Source: Rhodospirillales bacterium (GTDB taxonomy: Bacteria; Pseudomonadota; Alphaproteobacteria; Micavibrionales; Micavibrionaceae). From it: a stretch of 64,000 nt of DNA. The notes beneath the pieces were generated by a model. It was not told where the DNA came from. It made no database searches and saw only the letters and a list, made by a program, of their open reading frames with translations. Location of the stretch: contig CP060239.1 of assembly GCA_023898785.1 (NCBI GenBank), forward strand, positions 1,364,001 through 1,428,000, in the 5' to 3' direction. Made by a program: the position numbers and the translations under genes. Shown here one piece after another: positions 1 through 8,011 of the stretch (position 1 is the first letter of the stretch; each line of letters starts with the position of its first letter).

Positions 1-334
1 GCTTGCGCTGCGAGGTAAAATTCAAGCTTGCGCCATCATAGGGTTCATAGGTTGAAAAATTGCTGGTAATGCGCATCGGTGCGCTATCAGCATATTCATA
101 AAGGAGATTAAAACGGTGGTTGGTGGTCCAGGCATCGCAGGATGGCTGCCATTCATAAAACATTTGACCAGAGATGTTGAGAATTTGCGAACCGCTACGC
201 ACCCCTGCCAGTTTAATATCGTACAGTGCCTTGTGCGGCTGAAAACCTAAGGCTTGCGCCTTATCCTGGATTTCAGTCGCGTGGGCAGACGTGGAAACAA
301 TCAGAAATGTGAATATCAGGGACAATATGCGCAT
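1..334 (-). CDS. EipB-like (DUF1849) periplasmic envelope protein, 5' part
   Basis: Partial gene that runs off the left edge; about 111 N-terminal residues are visible on the minus strand from the ATG at 332-334. The first 20 residues (MRILSLIFTFLIV...AHA) are a signal peptide. The mature start contains HKALYDIKL, GVRSGSQILNISG and a segment with CDAWTTNHRF, matching the start of the DUF1849/EipB family, whose Brucella member is a periplasmic protein needed for envelope integrity. The shared hallmarks are the HxAxYDL-like opening strand and the Cys-containing strand after it. The function is inferred from the family only, because the C-terminal half is outside the window. The next 300 bases to the GGDEF gene hold no other gene and probably carry divergent promoters. 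Confidence 0.65.
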   Translation of the reverse strand, partial: MRILSLIFTFLIVSTSAHATEIQDKAQALGFQPHKALYDIKLAGVRSGSQILNISGQMFYEWQPSCDAWTTNHRFNLLYEYADSAPMRITSNFSTYEPYDGASLNFTSQRK

Positions 335-632
335 GGGGAAGCTTTCTTGACAGTGCAGCGCAATCATAGCAAAGGGATGCGTATGGGCAAAGAGCTAATC
401 ATGCGTGATACAGGCACTTTTTGCGCGGCAAACTCTACCCTATGACAGGCGGAAAAATAATCCATTTTTTACAGAATCTTATTATCCGGTGCTTTTCCTC
501 AAAACAGACCTTAACGCAAGCAATTGATTTAAAACAAATTTAGCAGAAACAAAACTGGCACAAGATTCGCAACCATAAGATTTATATGACATTTGCGGTT
601 TTATTGACCCAACACGGCAGAAGGAGAGCTTG

Positions 633-1391
633 ATGGCTTCGGATATGATCCAGAATGAATATGTGCAGCGCGATAAAGTGCCCGCCGGTAAAGCTAACCG
701 GCTTGAGCTTACGCGCGAGCAATCGTTTTTGGATGGTCAACACGACATATTCGATATTTTGGCCTCTCATCAGAATAGCAAAGAGTTGTTAAACCAAAAT
801 TTGAGTGAAACTGCTCATTTTCTGGAACTCACAAAACATGTGCTGCGCAGTGCCGAGCAAAAGATTTCCGAGCAAGACCGAAGCTTACAGGCGTTGCAAA
901 GCTTGAATGAACGTGATCAACTCAGCGGGCTTTTGAACCGCAAAGGCTTTTCGGTTCTGCTGGCCCGCGAAGTCGCCCGTACAAATCGCGGGCATAGCGT
1001 CGGCGGGCTGTTGGTCATGTTTAATCTGGAGAATTTGCAAAAAATACGCAGTATGCACGGTATGCATACGGCGGATCTGGCGGTGAGACTCATCGCCAGT
1101 GCGCTAGAAAGTGAAATTCGTGACATGGATCTGGCGGCGCGAACGGAAGATGATGAGTTCATCCTGCTTTTTACAGATACGACAATGAGTCAGGCCCTGA
1201 GCCGTTTACAAAATATGGCCCTGCGACTTAATCGGCTTTCACTGATTTGGGATGAGGCTGAAATTCGTTTAAGCCTTAGCCTCGGCCTCAAAAGTTATGA
1301 GAAAGGCGCACGTGCCGATGCCATTTTTGAAGGCGCCAGCGACGACCTTCACCGTAATCGAAAATATTCAGCGGAGGTTAAACGTGCGTAA
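633..1391 (+). CDS. GGDEF-domain protein with degenerate active site
   Basis: A 252-residue cytoplasmic protein with no membrane segment. Residues 1-90 are helical and probably coiled; the GGDEF domain follows from about residue 92 (ERDQLSGLLNRKGF). The signature position reads E172-D-D-E-F176, so both glycines of GGDEF are replaced, and the metal-binding Asp pair of the first motif reads N-L-E (131-133). In active diguanylate cyclases these residues bind GTP and Mg2+, so this copy is probably catalytically dead and acts as a c-di-GMP or GTP sensor or a protein-interaction module. The ATG at 633 has AAGGAGAG at 621-628; the TTG at 630 is too close to that site. No EAL domain or sensor domain is present. 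Confidence 0.8.
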   Translation: MASDMIQNEYVQRDKVPAGKANRLELTREQSFLDGQHDIFDILASHQNSKELLNQNLSETAHFLELTKHVLRSAEQKISEQDRSLQALQSLNERDQLSGLLNRKGFSVLLAREVARTNRGHSVGGLLVMFNLENLQKIRSMHGMHTADLAVRLIASALESEIRDMDLAARTEDDEFILLFTDTTMSQALSRLQNMALRLNRLSLIWDEAEIRLSLSLGLKSYEKGARADAIFEGASDDLHRNRKYSAEVKRA

Positions 1392-1461
1392 CTATTTTTG
1401 AATTTTCAATGCCTGCAGCTCCTCCCCCAACCGTGAACCCTAAAATGCAGGCAACACCCCC

Positions 1462-1507
1462 AAAGCCCGGCTCTGTACCCCTTAAAATGAGCCGGGCTTT
1501 TCCTTTT
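1462..1507 (+). terminator. Intrinsic terminator after the GGDEF gene
   Basis: A perfect 12-bp inverted repeat, AAAGCCCGGCTC (1462-1473) and GAGCCGGGCTTT (1489-1500), with a 15-nt loop, followed by a T-rich run (TTTTCCTTTTTT). It separates the GGDEF gene from the next gene. Confidence 0.85.
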
Positions 1508-1556
1508 TTGACAAAAAGCCCGCAAATCAGGTATTTTACAAAAATCAAAATAAAGA

Positions 1557-2216
1557 ATGGAGATCGATTTGGATAATCCTGACGCCTTTGCTACGAGTCC
1601 CGTGCATGTCGGACTTGCGAACAAAATTAGCGTTCGCGATTTTCACTTTACGCTGCAACAAATCCTCCTGATGGGCGATGTGGGCGGCTTGTCACGTGCG
1701 AGCTTTTCCCTGCCGCTTAATATTCTTACCTGTGAAGAGCTTGAAGAGAAATTCAGAAAAATCAGAGAGGCCAGGGACCGGGCGCTCAAGGCGCTGGCGC
1801 AGATGTCTTTTGAACTGGGACAGGATATTATCCGTGTGCAGAACGACATCGCCGAAAGTCTGCGCGTGATTGACAAGAAAATGAACGCTCTGGAAAGCGG
1901 TGATCCCGGAGCCGTACACCTGCGCAAGGACCGAAAAGCCTTACAAGAAGCACAACAGAATATTGAAACTATTGATGACAGGCGCATCCAGGCCACAGAA
2001 CCTGAACAGATTGAAAACGCAAGAGTCAGCCTGAAAAATCTCGTAGAAAGTATTCGCCGCTCTCTGGAGCGCCATGAACAAGATATCCCGTTTAACTTCA
2101 AGGCGGATGAAGCGCGCCGTCAACCGGCAGAGGAACCGGCCTTCGAAATTCAGGACGAAGAGTCGAAACCCGCTCCCAATCAGCCCTCCTCCGGAGACGA
2201 GACCGTCCCCCCTTAA
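1557..2216 (+). CDS. Hypothetical coiled-coil protein
   Basis: I do not recognise this 219-residue protein. Residues 1-55 are mixed (VGLANKISVRDFHFTL...), about 59-175 are long charged helices likely to form a coiled coil (ELEEKFRKIREARDRALKAL), and the last 35 residues are acidic and proline-rich. There is no signal peptide, no membrane segment and no cysteine-rich site. The ATG at 1557 has no clear Shine-Dalgarno sequence; a TTG at 1569 has GGAG at 1559-1562 at good spacing and could be the true start, removing four residues. It lies between a terminator and the LysM gene on the same strand, so it may have its own promoter. Confidence 0.6.
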   Translation: MEIDLDNPDAFATSPVHVGLANKISVRDFHFTLQQILLMGDVGGLSRASFSLPLNILTCEELEEKFRKIREARDRALKALAQMSFELGQDIIRVQNDIAESLRVIDKKMNALESGDPGAVHLRKDRKALQEAQQNIETIDDRRIQATEPEQIENARVSLKNLVESIRRSLERHEQDIPFNFKADEARRQPAEEPAFEIQDEESKPAPNQPSSGDETVPP

Positions 2217-2230
2217 ATTAACATATTTTT

Positions 2231-2274
2231 AACACACCCTCTTTAGAATAAAGAAAAACAAAAAAGGGTGTGTT
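2231..2274 (+). promoter_or_regulatory. Hairpin covering the ribosome-binding site of the LysM gene
   Basis: AACACACCCT (2231-2240) and AGGGTGTGTT (2265-2274) form a perfect 10-bp inverted repeat with a 24-nt A-rich loop. The 3' arm ends one base before the ATG at 2275 and contains the only Shine-Dalgarno-like bases (AGGG), so the folded form would hide the ribosome-binding site. This looks like translational control, by temperature, a protein or a small RNA. It could also be a DNA operator. Confidence 0.5.
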
Positions 2275-3600
2275 ATGGCCGAAGGAAAACCTGAACATCA
2301 AATACATGAAATTGTCTGGGGCGATACGTTATCAGAGTTGGCCGACAGGTTTGGCACAACTGTTGACGAATTGGTTGAACTCAACGAGATAAAAAACCCT
2401 GATTATATTCGTGCAGGTGATACGCTGAAATTGCCGGAGGTTGAGCCGGAGCCGGAGCAAACAGCAGCGCCTGAAGCGTCCGCTTCTTCTGAGGAACAGT
2501 TTGTCGAACCTCCTGTTGTTGAGACTGTCGAAATCTCGGCTGCTGCGAAGCCGCCAGTTGAGCAGTCCGCATCTGCTGCGGCATTGACAAACGGTTTTAA
2601 CGGTGAATCCGGTGCCAAAGCGGAAATGGGTACCTCTTCAGAACGGCAAACTTCCTCTTCTCCCGCTTCCGCAGGTGATGCGTTTTCGAACGCCGCTGAG
2701 GGTGAGAAAAACTGGGCTATTCGTTACGGCGCAGAGCCTTTTGATGCTCATGTTTTCACCAAGATCAACAGATTGGTTGGATCCGAGACTCTTGATAAGC
2801 TTAATGACGTTGGAAACGACATTTTTCACGGTGGCTTCGCCGCTTTTGGTAATCATCTCTACATGGAATTTGGGACATTGAACGACGATGGTGAATTTGA
2901 AGTTCAAAGAAGAATTCACAGCTTTACTATTGCCGACGATGGCGAGGGCAACAAGATCATCGCCACAGAGAATGATGGAACGCTTTTTACTCTTGCTTCA
3001 GGTGGGATTATTCCTTTCCATGAAGATCCGATCTATGTCATGGACCATCACAAAACAAAAGCCGGTCAGCTACAAAGCGCTGACGATGATTTTCTGTTTG
3101 GGGAAGGCGCAACCAAAATCGTTGCGCAAAACCTGACAAAACGCGAAGCCATGGGGATTTATAATGTCGCGCTGAAAGGCGGAACCGACTACAACGACAG
3201 AAACATTCCTGTTGATGGTGCAAATGTTAATGGCAATACCATGCATGCAGGGCTGAGGTCCTTGGTTGAAGCGGCAGCACAAACTCTTGGCCCTGAGAAA
3301 ATGCTCGATTTTAATTTTGACCCCTCGGGATGGGATGCGGGGCTATCTTATTATAATGATCTCGTCGAAGAAGGGCAGAAGCCGTCTGAAAATATGCAGA
3401 TTCCTCAACATACGCTGAGCGAATATTCAACCCTGCAAGAACTCGAACAGGAAATTGTTGCAAACGAACAAAAACTGGCTGCGCAGTGGCAACCATCCAG
3501 AGACCTAGCGGTCAATGTCAACTTGACAGGAAAGCCTGACGAAAAACCGGAACTCATCCCGCAGCATATTAAAGATTTTGATCCCGGGCCGATGGCTTAG
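2275..3600 (+). CDS. LysM-domain protein of unknown function
   Basis: A 441-residue protein. Residues about 9-54 are a LysM domain (HEIVWGDTLSELADRFGTT, then LNEIKNPDYIRAGDTLKLP), a fold that binds N-acetylglucosamine polymers such as peptidoglycan. Residues 55-145 are a low-complexity Pro/Glu/Ala/Ser linker. Residues 146-441 form an acidic region that I cannot assign; it contains GTDYNDRNIPVDGANVNGN and FDPSGWDAGLSYYND. No signal peptide is visible, so if it reaches the envelope it must use another route. Translation may be controlled by the hairpin just upstream. Its stop codon overlaps the stop of the convergent aspS gene (3597-3600). Confidence 0.7.
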   Translation: MAEGKPEHQIHEIVWGDTLSELADRFGTTVDELVELNEIKNPDYIRAGDTLKLPEVEPEPEQTAAPEASASSEEQFVEPPVVETVEISAAAKPPVEQSASAAALTNGFNGESGAKAEMGTSSERQTSSSPASAGDAFSNAAEGEKNWAIRYGAEPFDAHVFTKINRLVGSETLDKLNDVGNDIFHGGFAAFGNHLYMEFGTLNDDGEFEVQRRIHSFTIADDGEGNKIIATENDGTLFTLASGGIIPFHEDPIYVMDHHKTKAGQLQSADDDFLFGEGATKIVAQNLTKREAMGIYNVALKGGTDYNDRNIPVDGANVNGNTMHAGLRSLVEAAAQTLGPEKMLDFNFDPSGWDAGLSYYNDLVEEGQKPSENMQIPQHTLSEYSTLQELEQEIVANEQKLAAQWQPSRDLAVNVNLTGKPDEKPELIPQHIKDFDPGPMA

Positions 3601-5435
3601 GCCGCTTTGTCGTCTGCTTCGACGGCCTTTTTCGGCAAGGCCAGTTTCAGATGTAAGTCTTTGAGCTGGGCCTCATCAACCGGAGATGGCGCGGCCATCA
3701 TCTGGTCTTCATACTGACCGTTCATCACAAACGCATAAACTTCGCGCAGGTTCGGTTCATCGGCCAGCAGCATGACAATGCGATCGAGGCCAAAGGCCAG
3801 CCCGCCGTGTGGCGGCGCGCCGTAGCGCATGGCGCCGAGCATCCCGCCGAATTTGGCTTCGAGGAAGGCGCGGTCGTACCCGGCGAGGCCGAAGGCTTTT
3901 TCCATGATCTCGGGGCTGTGGTTGCGGATCGCGCCGGAGGCCAGTTCGAAGCCGTTGCACACACAGTCATACTGATAGGCCAGAATGTCCTGCGGGTCCT
4001 GCGTATTGAGCGCTTTTAAGCCCCCTTGCGGCATGGAGAACGGGTTGTGCGAGAATTCAATTTTGGCGGTGTGTTCGTCAAGTTCATACATCGGGAAATC
4101 GACGATCCAGCAGAATTTATAAACGCCTTGTTCTCGTGCGGCGGCGTGACCTTCGGGCAGAGCATCGCAAATCGCATCGCGCGCGGCGCCGGCGAATTTG
4201 GCCGCCGGGCCTTCGAGGTTGCAGACAAAGAATATGGCATCGCCATCTTCCAGCCCGGCAATTTTGCGCAGCTCATCCTGTGCGGCAGCGGGGATGAATT
4301 TGGCGATCGGGCCCTTACCCTCTATGGGGCCCTCTCCGGCTTCAAACAGGACATAACCGAGGCCCGGTGCGCCCTGGCCCTGCGCCCAGCTATTGAGCTT
4401 GTCAAAGAAGCTGCGCGGCTGGTCGGCGACTTTGGGGGCGCGGATGGCGCGGACAACGCCGCCTTTTGCAATCGTGCCTTTGAAGGCTTTAAACTCAACG
4501 TCATCGCGGGCGAAGACTTCGGTGACATCGACAATTTCGAGCGGGTTGCGCAGGTCGGGCTTATCGGTGCCGTATTTGAGCATGGCTTCTTTATACGGCA
4601 AAGAGGGAAGCCACTGGACTTTACGTTTCTCACCAGTGAAATCAGCGAATTCCTCGAACACGCCTTCGATCACAGGCTGGATGGCACCATGAACGTCATC
4701 TTGCGTAACAAAGCTCATTTCCACGTCAAGCTGGTAAAATTCGGCCAGACGGTCGGCGCGGCCATCTTCATCACGGAAACATGGGGCGATCTGGAAATAT
4801 TTATCAAAGCCGCTCATCATGAGAAGCTGTTTGAACTGCTGCGGGGCTTGCGGCAAGGCGTAGAATTTCCCCGGATGCAAGCGTGAGGGGACGAGATAGT
4901 CGCGCGCGCCTTCGGGGCTGGAGGCGGTCAGGATGGGGGTTTGGAATTCCTGAAAGCCTTGATCCCACATCCGTTTGCGCATAGAGGCGGTTACGGCGTT
5001 GCGCAGGCGAATATTCTTTTGCATTTTCTCGCGGCGCAAATCGATATAGCGGTAGCGCAGGCGGATATCCTCACCGGCCCCATCGTCTTCGTGAACCTGA
5101 AACGGCAGCACATCTGCCGCGCTTTGCAACTCCGCCTTTTCAATGCGAATTTCAATTTCACCGGTGGGCATTTTCGAATTAATGGTCTCTTGCGTACGGG
5201 CGGCGACTGCCCCTTCGATGGTGATAACGCTTTCAACGCGCCATTTTTCAAGCTCAGCCATCAGGGGCGAGCCTTCCTCTACTACGCATTGCGTAATGCC
5301 GTAAGTGTCGCGCAGGATGATAAATAAAACCCCGCCTAAGTCATAGATACGGTGAATCCAGCCGGAAAGCCTAACCGTTTCGCCGACACTGGTTTTGCGC
5401 AAAGCCGCGCAGGTGTGTGTTCTGTATTGGTGCAT
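3597..5435 (-). CDS. aspS: Aspartate--tRNA ligase
   Basis: A 612-residue class II aminoacyl-tRNA synthetase that charges tRNA-Asp in the cytoplasm. The order is as in bacterial AspRS: N-terminal OB-fold anticodon-binding domain (SGWIHRIYDLGGVLFIILRD), class II motif 2 (FRDEDGRADRLAEFYQLDVE), the GAD insertion, and motif 3 (GLAFGLDRIVMLL). The residue matching His31 of the non-discriminating Pseudomonas enzyme (DHGG) is Leu here (DLGG), as in the discriminating E. coli enzyme. That may mean strict tRNA-Asp specificity, but other residues also matter. It is convergent with the LysM gene and divergent from rnd, with about 100 bases between the two starts. Confidence 0.97.
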   Translation of the reverse strand: MHQYRTHTCAALRKTSVGETVRLSGWIHRIYDLGGVLFIILRDTYGITQCVVEEGSPLMAELEKWRVESVITIEGAVAARTQETINSKMPTGEIEIRIEKAELQSAADVLPFQVHEDDGAGEDIRLRYRYIDLRREKMQKNIRLRNAVTASMRKRMWDQGFQEFQTPILTASSPEGARDYLVPSRLHPGKFYALPQAPQQFKQLLMMSGFDKYFQIAPCFRDEDGRADRLAEFYQLDVEMSFVTQDDVHGAIQPVIEGVFEEFADFTGEKRKVQWLPSLPYKEAMLKYGTDKPDLRNPLEIVDVTEVFARDDVEFKAFKGTIAKGGVVRAIRAPKVADQPRSFFDKLNSWAQGQGAPGLGYVLFEAGEGPIEGKGPIAKFIPAAAQDELRKIAGLEDGDAIFFVCNLEGPAAKFAGAARDAICDALPEGHAAAREQGVYKFCWIVDFPMYELDEHTAKIEFSHNPFSMPQGGLKALNTQDPQDILAYQYDCVCNGFELASGAIRNHSPEIMEKAFGLAGYDRAFLEAKFGGMLGAMRYGAPPHGGLAFGLDRIVMLLADEPNLREVYAFVMNGQYEDQMMAAPSPVDEAQLKDLHLKLALPKKAVEADDKAA

Positions 5436-5536
5436 AATTGTCTTAATCCTTTAATTCCCAGCCGTTTTTTAACCTTACAATGCCGAAGACGCAAAGGTTT
5501 TATTGCATTTTTTATTGAAGGTAGTAAACACAGTGC

Positions 5537-6709
5537 ATGCTTATTACCGAACAAAGACCCCTCGAAGAGTTTTGTGCGTCCCTGAAGACCTGTGACTTTA
5601 TCACTGTCGATACCGAATTTCTGCGCGAAAAAACCTATTATCCGAAGCTTTGCCTGATCCAGATCGGGCATCCGAATGGGGAGGCTGCGGCGATTGATCC
5701 GCTGGACCATGATCTTGATCTCGCCCCCGTATACGATCTCTTGAGAGATGAGAAAATTCTCAAGGTTTTTCACGCGGGACGACAGGACCTGGAGATTTTT
5801 TTTAATCTGACGGGCACAGTCGTGGCGCCTTTGTTTGATACACAAATCGCGGCGATGGTATGCGGATACGGTGATTCTGTCGGCTATGAAAATCTGGTGC
5901 GTAGCATTACTGGACATAGTCTTGATAAGAGTGTGCAATACACCAATTGGTCGAACCGCCCGCTAAGCGAAAAGCAAATCGCTTACGCGCTTGGCGACGT
6001 GACCTATCTGGTTGAAGTGTATGAAAAACTGGCGGTGGAGCTAGAGAAGCGCGGGCGCACCGCGTGGGTGTTTCAGGAGGAGGATATTCTGGCCGATCCG
6101 GCAACTTATGCGAATGATCCGTATGAAGCCTGGCAGCGTGTGAAGGTGAAATCTCCAAAACCGAAGACATTGGCGGTGCTGCGCGAGCTTGCCGCTTGGC
6201 GAGAACGCCGCGCTCAAGAAAAGGATTTACCGAAAAGCTGGGTAATGCGCGATGAAACGCTGGCGGATATGGCGGCACAAATGCCAAAAGATGTTAAGCA
6301 CCTGAAAAAAATCAGGAATATGCCCGGCGATCTGGCCGAAAGCCGACATGGTAAAATGTTGCTATATCTTATTAATGTTGCCCTTAACAGCAACCCTAAA
6401 AACTGGCCGCAACCGAAGAAGAAAAAACCCGTACCACCGAGAGTCTCGGCAACAGTTGATATTTTGCGCATGCTGCTCAAAATTCAGGCGGCACAGCATG
6501 ATGTTGCTACAAAGTTGCTATCTTCTACTGAAGACCTAGAGGCTATCGCAATGGAGGATGACGCAGACGTTCCGGCGCTAAAAGGCTGGCGTTACGAGGT
6601 GTTTGGGCGCGAAGCTCTGGCGGTTAAAAAAGGAGCGTTGGCAGTGGGGCTCAAAGGCTCTAAGATTGTTAAATATAAGGTCGACGCGCAAACGGATTTG
6701 TGGGATTAG
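5537..6709 (+). CDS. rnd: Ribonuclease D
   Basis: A 390-residue 3'-to-5' exoribonuclease of the DEDDy family, which trims the 3' ends of tRNA precursors and other small RNAs. The catalytic residues are visible: D25 and E27 in VDTEF, D84 in HAGRQDLEIF, and Y150/D154 in YALGDVTYL. An HRDC RNA-binding domain follows at about residues 205-285 (RELAAWRERRAQEKDLPKSW and DVKHLKKIRNMPG). The length matches alphaproteobacterial RNase D. It is followed after 32 bases by sixA on the same strand, and the short spacer contains one copy of the GTCAGGACCT repeat. Confidence 0.93.
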   Translation: MLITEQRPLEEFCASLKTCDFITVDTEFLREKTYYPKLCLIQIGHPNGEAAAIDPLDHDLDLAPVYDLLRDEKILKVFHAGRQDLEIFFNLTGTVVAPLFDTQIAAMVCGYGDSVGYENLVRSITGHSLDKSVQYTNWSNRPLSEKQIAYALGDVTYLVEVYEKLAVELEKRGRTAWVFQEEDILADPATYANDPYEAWQRVKVKSPKPKTLAVLRELAAWRERRAQEKDLPKSWVMRDETLADMAAQMPKDVKHLKKIRNMPGDLAESRHGKMLLYLINVALNSNPKNWPQPKKKKPVPPRVSATVDILRMLLKIQAAQHDVATKLLSSTEDLEAIAMEDDADVPALKGWRYEVFGREALAVKKGALAVGLKGSKIVKYKVDAQTDLWD

Positions 6710-6710
6710 A

Positions 6711-6720
6711 GTCAGGACCT
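6711..6720 (+). repeat. GTCAGGACCT dispersed repeat, copy 1
   Basis: The 10-base core GTCAGGACCT, one base after the rnd stop codon. The same core occurs at 47571-47580, and as CTCAGGACCT on the minus strand at 57100-57109. Here the similarity to the other copies is limited to the core plus a following A-rich stretch. Confidence 0.4.
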
Positions 6721-6741
6721 GAAATAAAGGATTGAAACGTT

Positions 6742-7284
6742 TTGAAACGTCTGCTTTTACTTCGCCATGCTCAAGCGCTGCCCGCCAATGGCGGGCAAGA
6801 CTTTGATCGCGCCTTAAGTCCGAAAGGGCTTGAAGATGCGCGCGCTTTAGGGCAGGCGCTTCGTCAACGCGGATTGATCCCGGATTATATTTTATGCTCT
6901 TCGGCCAAACGTACGCAGCAAACCTGCAAAGAGTCGTTATTTCAAACCGATGAGCACAAAATTCACAGCAGCTTTAGCAAAGACATTTATAGCGCCAGCC
7001 GCGGAGATTTGTTTCACCTAATCCAAAATGTGAGGGACAATCCTGCAACCTTAATGCTTATTGGGCACAATCCGGCAATCTATGAGTTGGCTGTTATGCT
7101 CGCTGCTGCTGGTAATGACGCGGTGCTGGCGCGGCTTAGTAACGGGTATCAACCTGCCTCTTTAAGCATTATTGAAGCGCCGATTGATGATTGGGCGGCG
7201 CTTGACCCGGATAAATGCCAGATTGTCGATTTGCTTGATCCGCTGGATTATAACGCCCCGGCGCGGCCGACACGCTGGACATAG
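6742..7284 (+). CDS. SixA-type phosphohistidine phosphatase (histidine phosphatase superfamily)
   Basis: A 180-residue protein opening with MKRLLLLRHAQA, the RHG/RHA phosphate pocket of the histidine phosphatase superfamily, with H9 as the likely phospho-acceptor. Supporting motifs are CSSAKRTQQT (second conserved Arg) and LMLIGHNPAIYELA (catalytic His). SixA removes phosphate from histidine residues of phosphorelay HPt domains in E. coli; similar alphaproteobacterial proteins are mostly uncharacterised. The only in-frame start is the TTG at 6742, because a stop lies at 6733-6735. It probably shares a transcript with rnd. A possible partner is the HPt-carrying kinase at 12.6-15.8 kb, but that is speculation. 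Confidence 0.8.
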   Translation: MKRLLLLRHAQALPANGGQDFDRALSPKGLEDARALGQALRQRGLIPDYILCSSAKRTQQTCKESLFQTDEHKIHSSFSKDIYSASRGDLFHLIQNVRDNPATLMLIGHNPAIYELAVMLAAAGNDAVLARLSNGYQPASLSIIEAPIDDWAALDPDKCQIVDLLDPLDYNAPARPTRWT

Positions 7285-7306
7285 GTTTTTGGGCCTTGCG
7301 TTTACG

Positions 7307-8011
7307 TCACGACAAGTCGCTTTGCAGATCCGTCAGAACCTGACGAATCAAGGGAATGGATACGCCTCTTTTTCGTGCATATGCCATTTTGTCTGCATTT
7401 TCTACAATGTCTCTTGCCGCAAGAAATGAGCGTTCCATGCGCGGCAGGATATAGCTAATCACCTCGTTGCCGACAAGCAATTGACGATCGCTAAATAATT
7501 TTATGAGCACAGAGCCGAGCAACAGATCATCCGGCGCTTTAATGGTGGCGAGCGGCGCAGCGCGGAAACGCGAGGCCAAATCGGCAATCACAAAATCGCT
7601 TTGGGTCGGGTTCATGCGGCTGGTGACAAGTAGGCTGCGGCGTTCCTCGCGGATAATGTTATAAAGGTGGAACAGGGTTGTTTCAGCTTCCAGGTCGCCG
7701 ATCCACAGGTCAATGCCGTCTATAACAAGACGCTCCCCCTTCGCGGCAAGATCTTCAGCGCTATGCCGAGCGAGCATATCGGGATTAATCAGCGTTGCAC
7801 CGGTTTTTTCGCCCCACACAGCAGCGAGGTGTGTTTTCCCGCTTGCCGCCGGACCGCTAATCACCAGCAAAGGCGCTGGCCAGTCAGGCCAGCGGTCGAT
7901 CCAGGCTATGGCCTCAGCATTGCTGGAGCCGATTAGAAAATCCTCCATGCCGTGCGCAGGGCGCAAGGCCAGATCGAGCGGTATTTGCTGAGCCGCGCCG
8001 TTCTTGACCAT
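7307..8011 (-). CDS. hdaA: HdaA, DnaA-related regulator of replication initiation
   Basis: A 234-residue AAA+ protein similar to DnaA domain III but without the DNA-binding domain. The Walker A motif is GPAASGKT (53-60). A clamp-binding-like motif, QQIPLDL (8-14), lies at the N-terminus, as expected for Hda/HdaA, which docks on the sliding clamp DnaN and stimulates hydrolysis of DnaA-ATP to prevent re-initiation. The Walker B region reads RLVIDGIDLW. The ATG at 8009-8011 directly abuts the stop codon of the upstream permease gene, so the two genes form an operon and may be translationally coupled. This pairing with a PerM-type permease near purMN is common in Alphaproteobacteria. Confidence 0.9.
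   Translation of the reverse strand: MVKNGAAQQIPLDLALRPAHGMEDFLIGSSNAEAIAWIDRWPDWPAPLLVISGPAASGKTHLAAVWGEKTGATLINPDMLARHSAEDLAAKGERLVIDGIDLWIGDLEAETTLFHLYNIIREERRSLLVTSRMNPTQSDFVIADLASRFRAAPLATIKAPDDLLLGSVLIKLFSDRQLLVGNEVISYILPRMERSFLAARDIVENADKMAYARKRGVSIPLIRQVLTDLQSDLS

Noticed and set aside
4026..4886. 286-residue plus-strand frame inside aspS
   Set aside because: Antisense shadow of a strongly conserved synthetase gene, with no ribosome-binding site.
5336..5938. 200-residue minus-strand frame across the aspS/rnd boundary
   Set aside because: It overlaps the start regions of two well-supported genes and has no start signal or family features.
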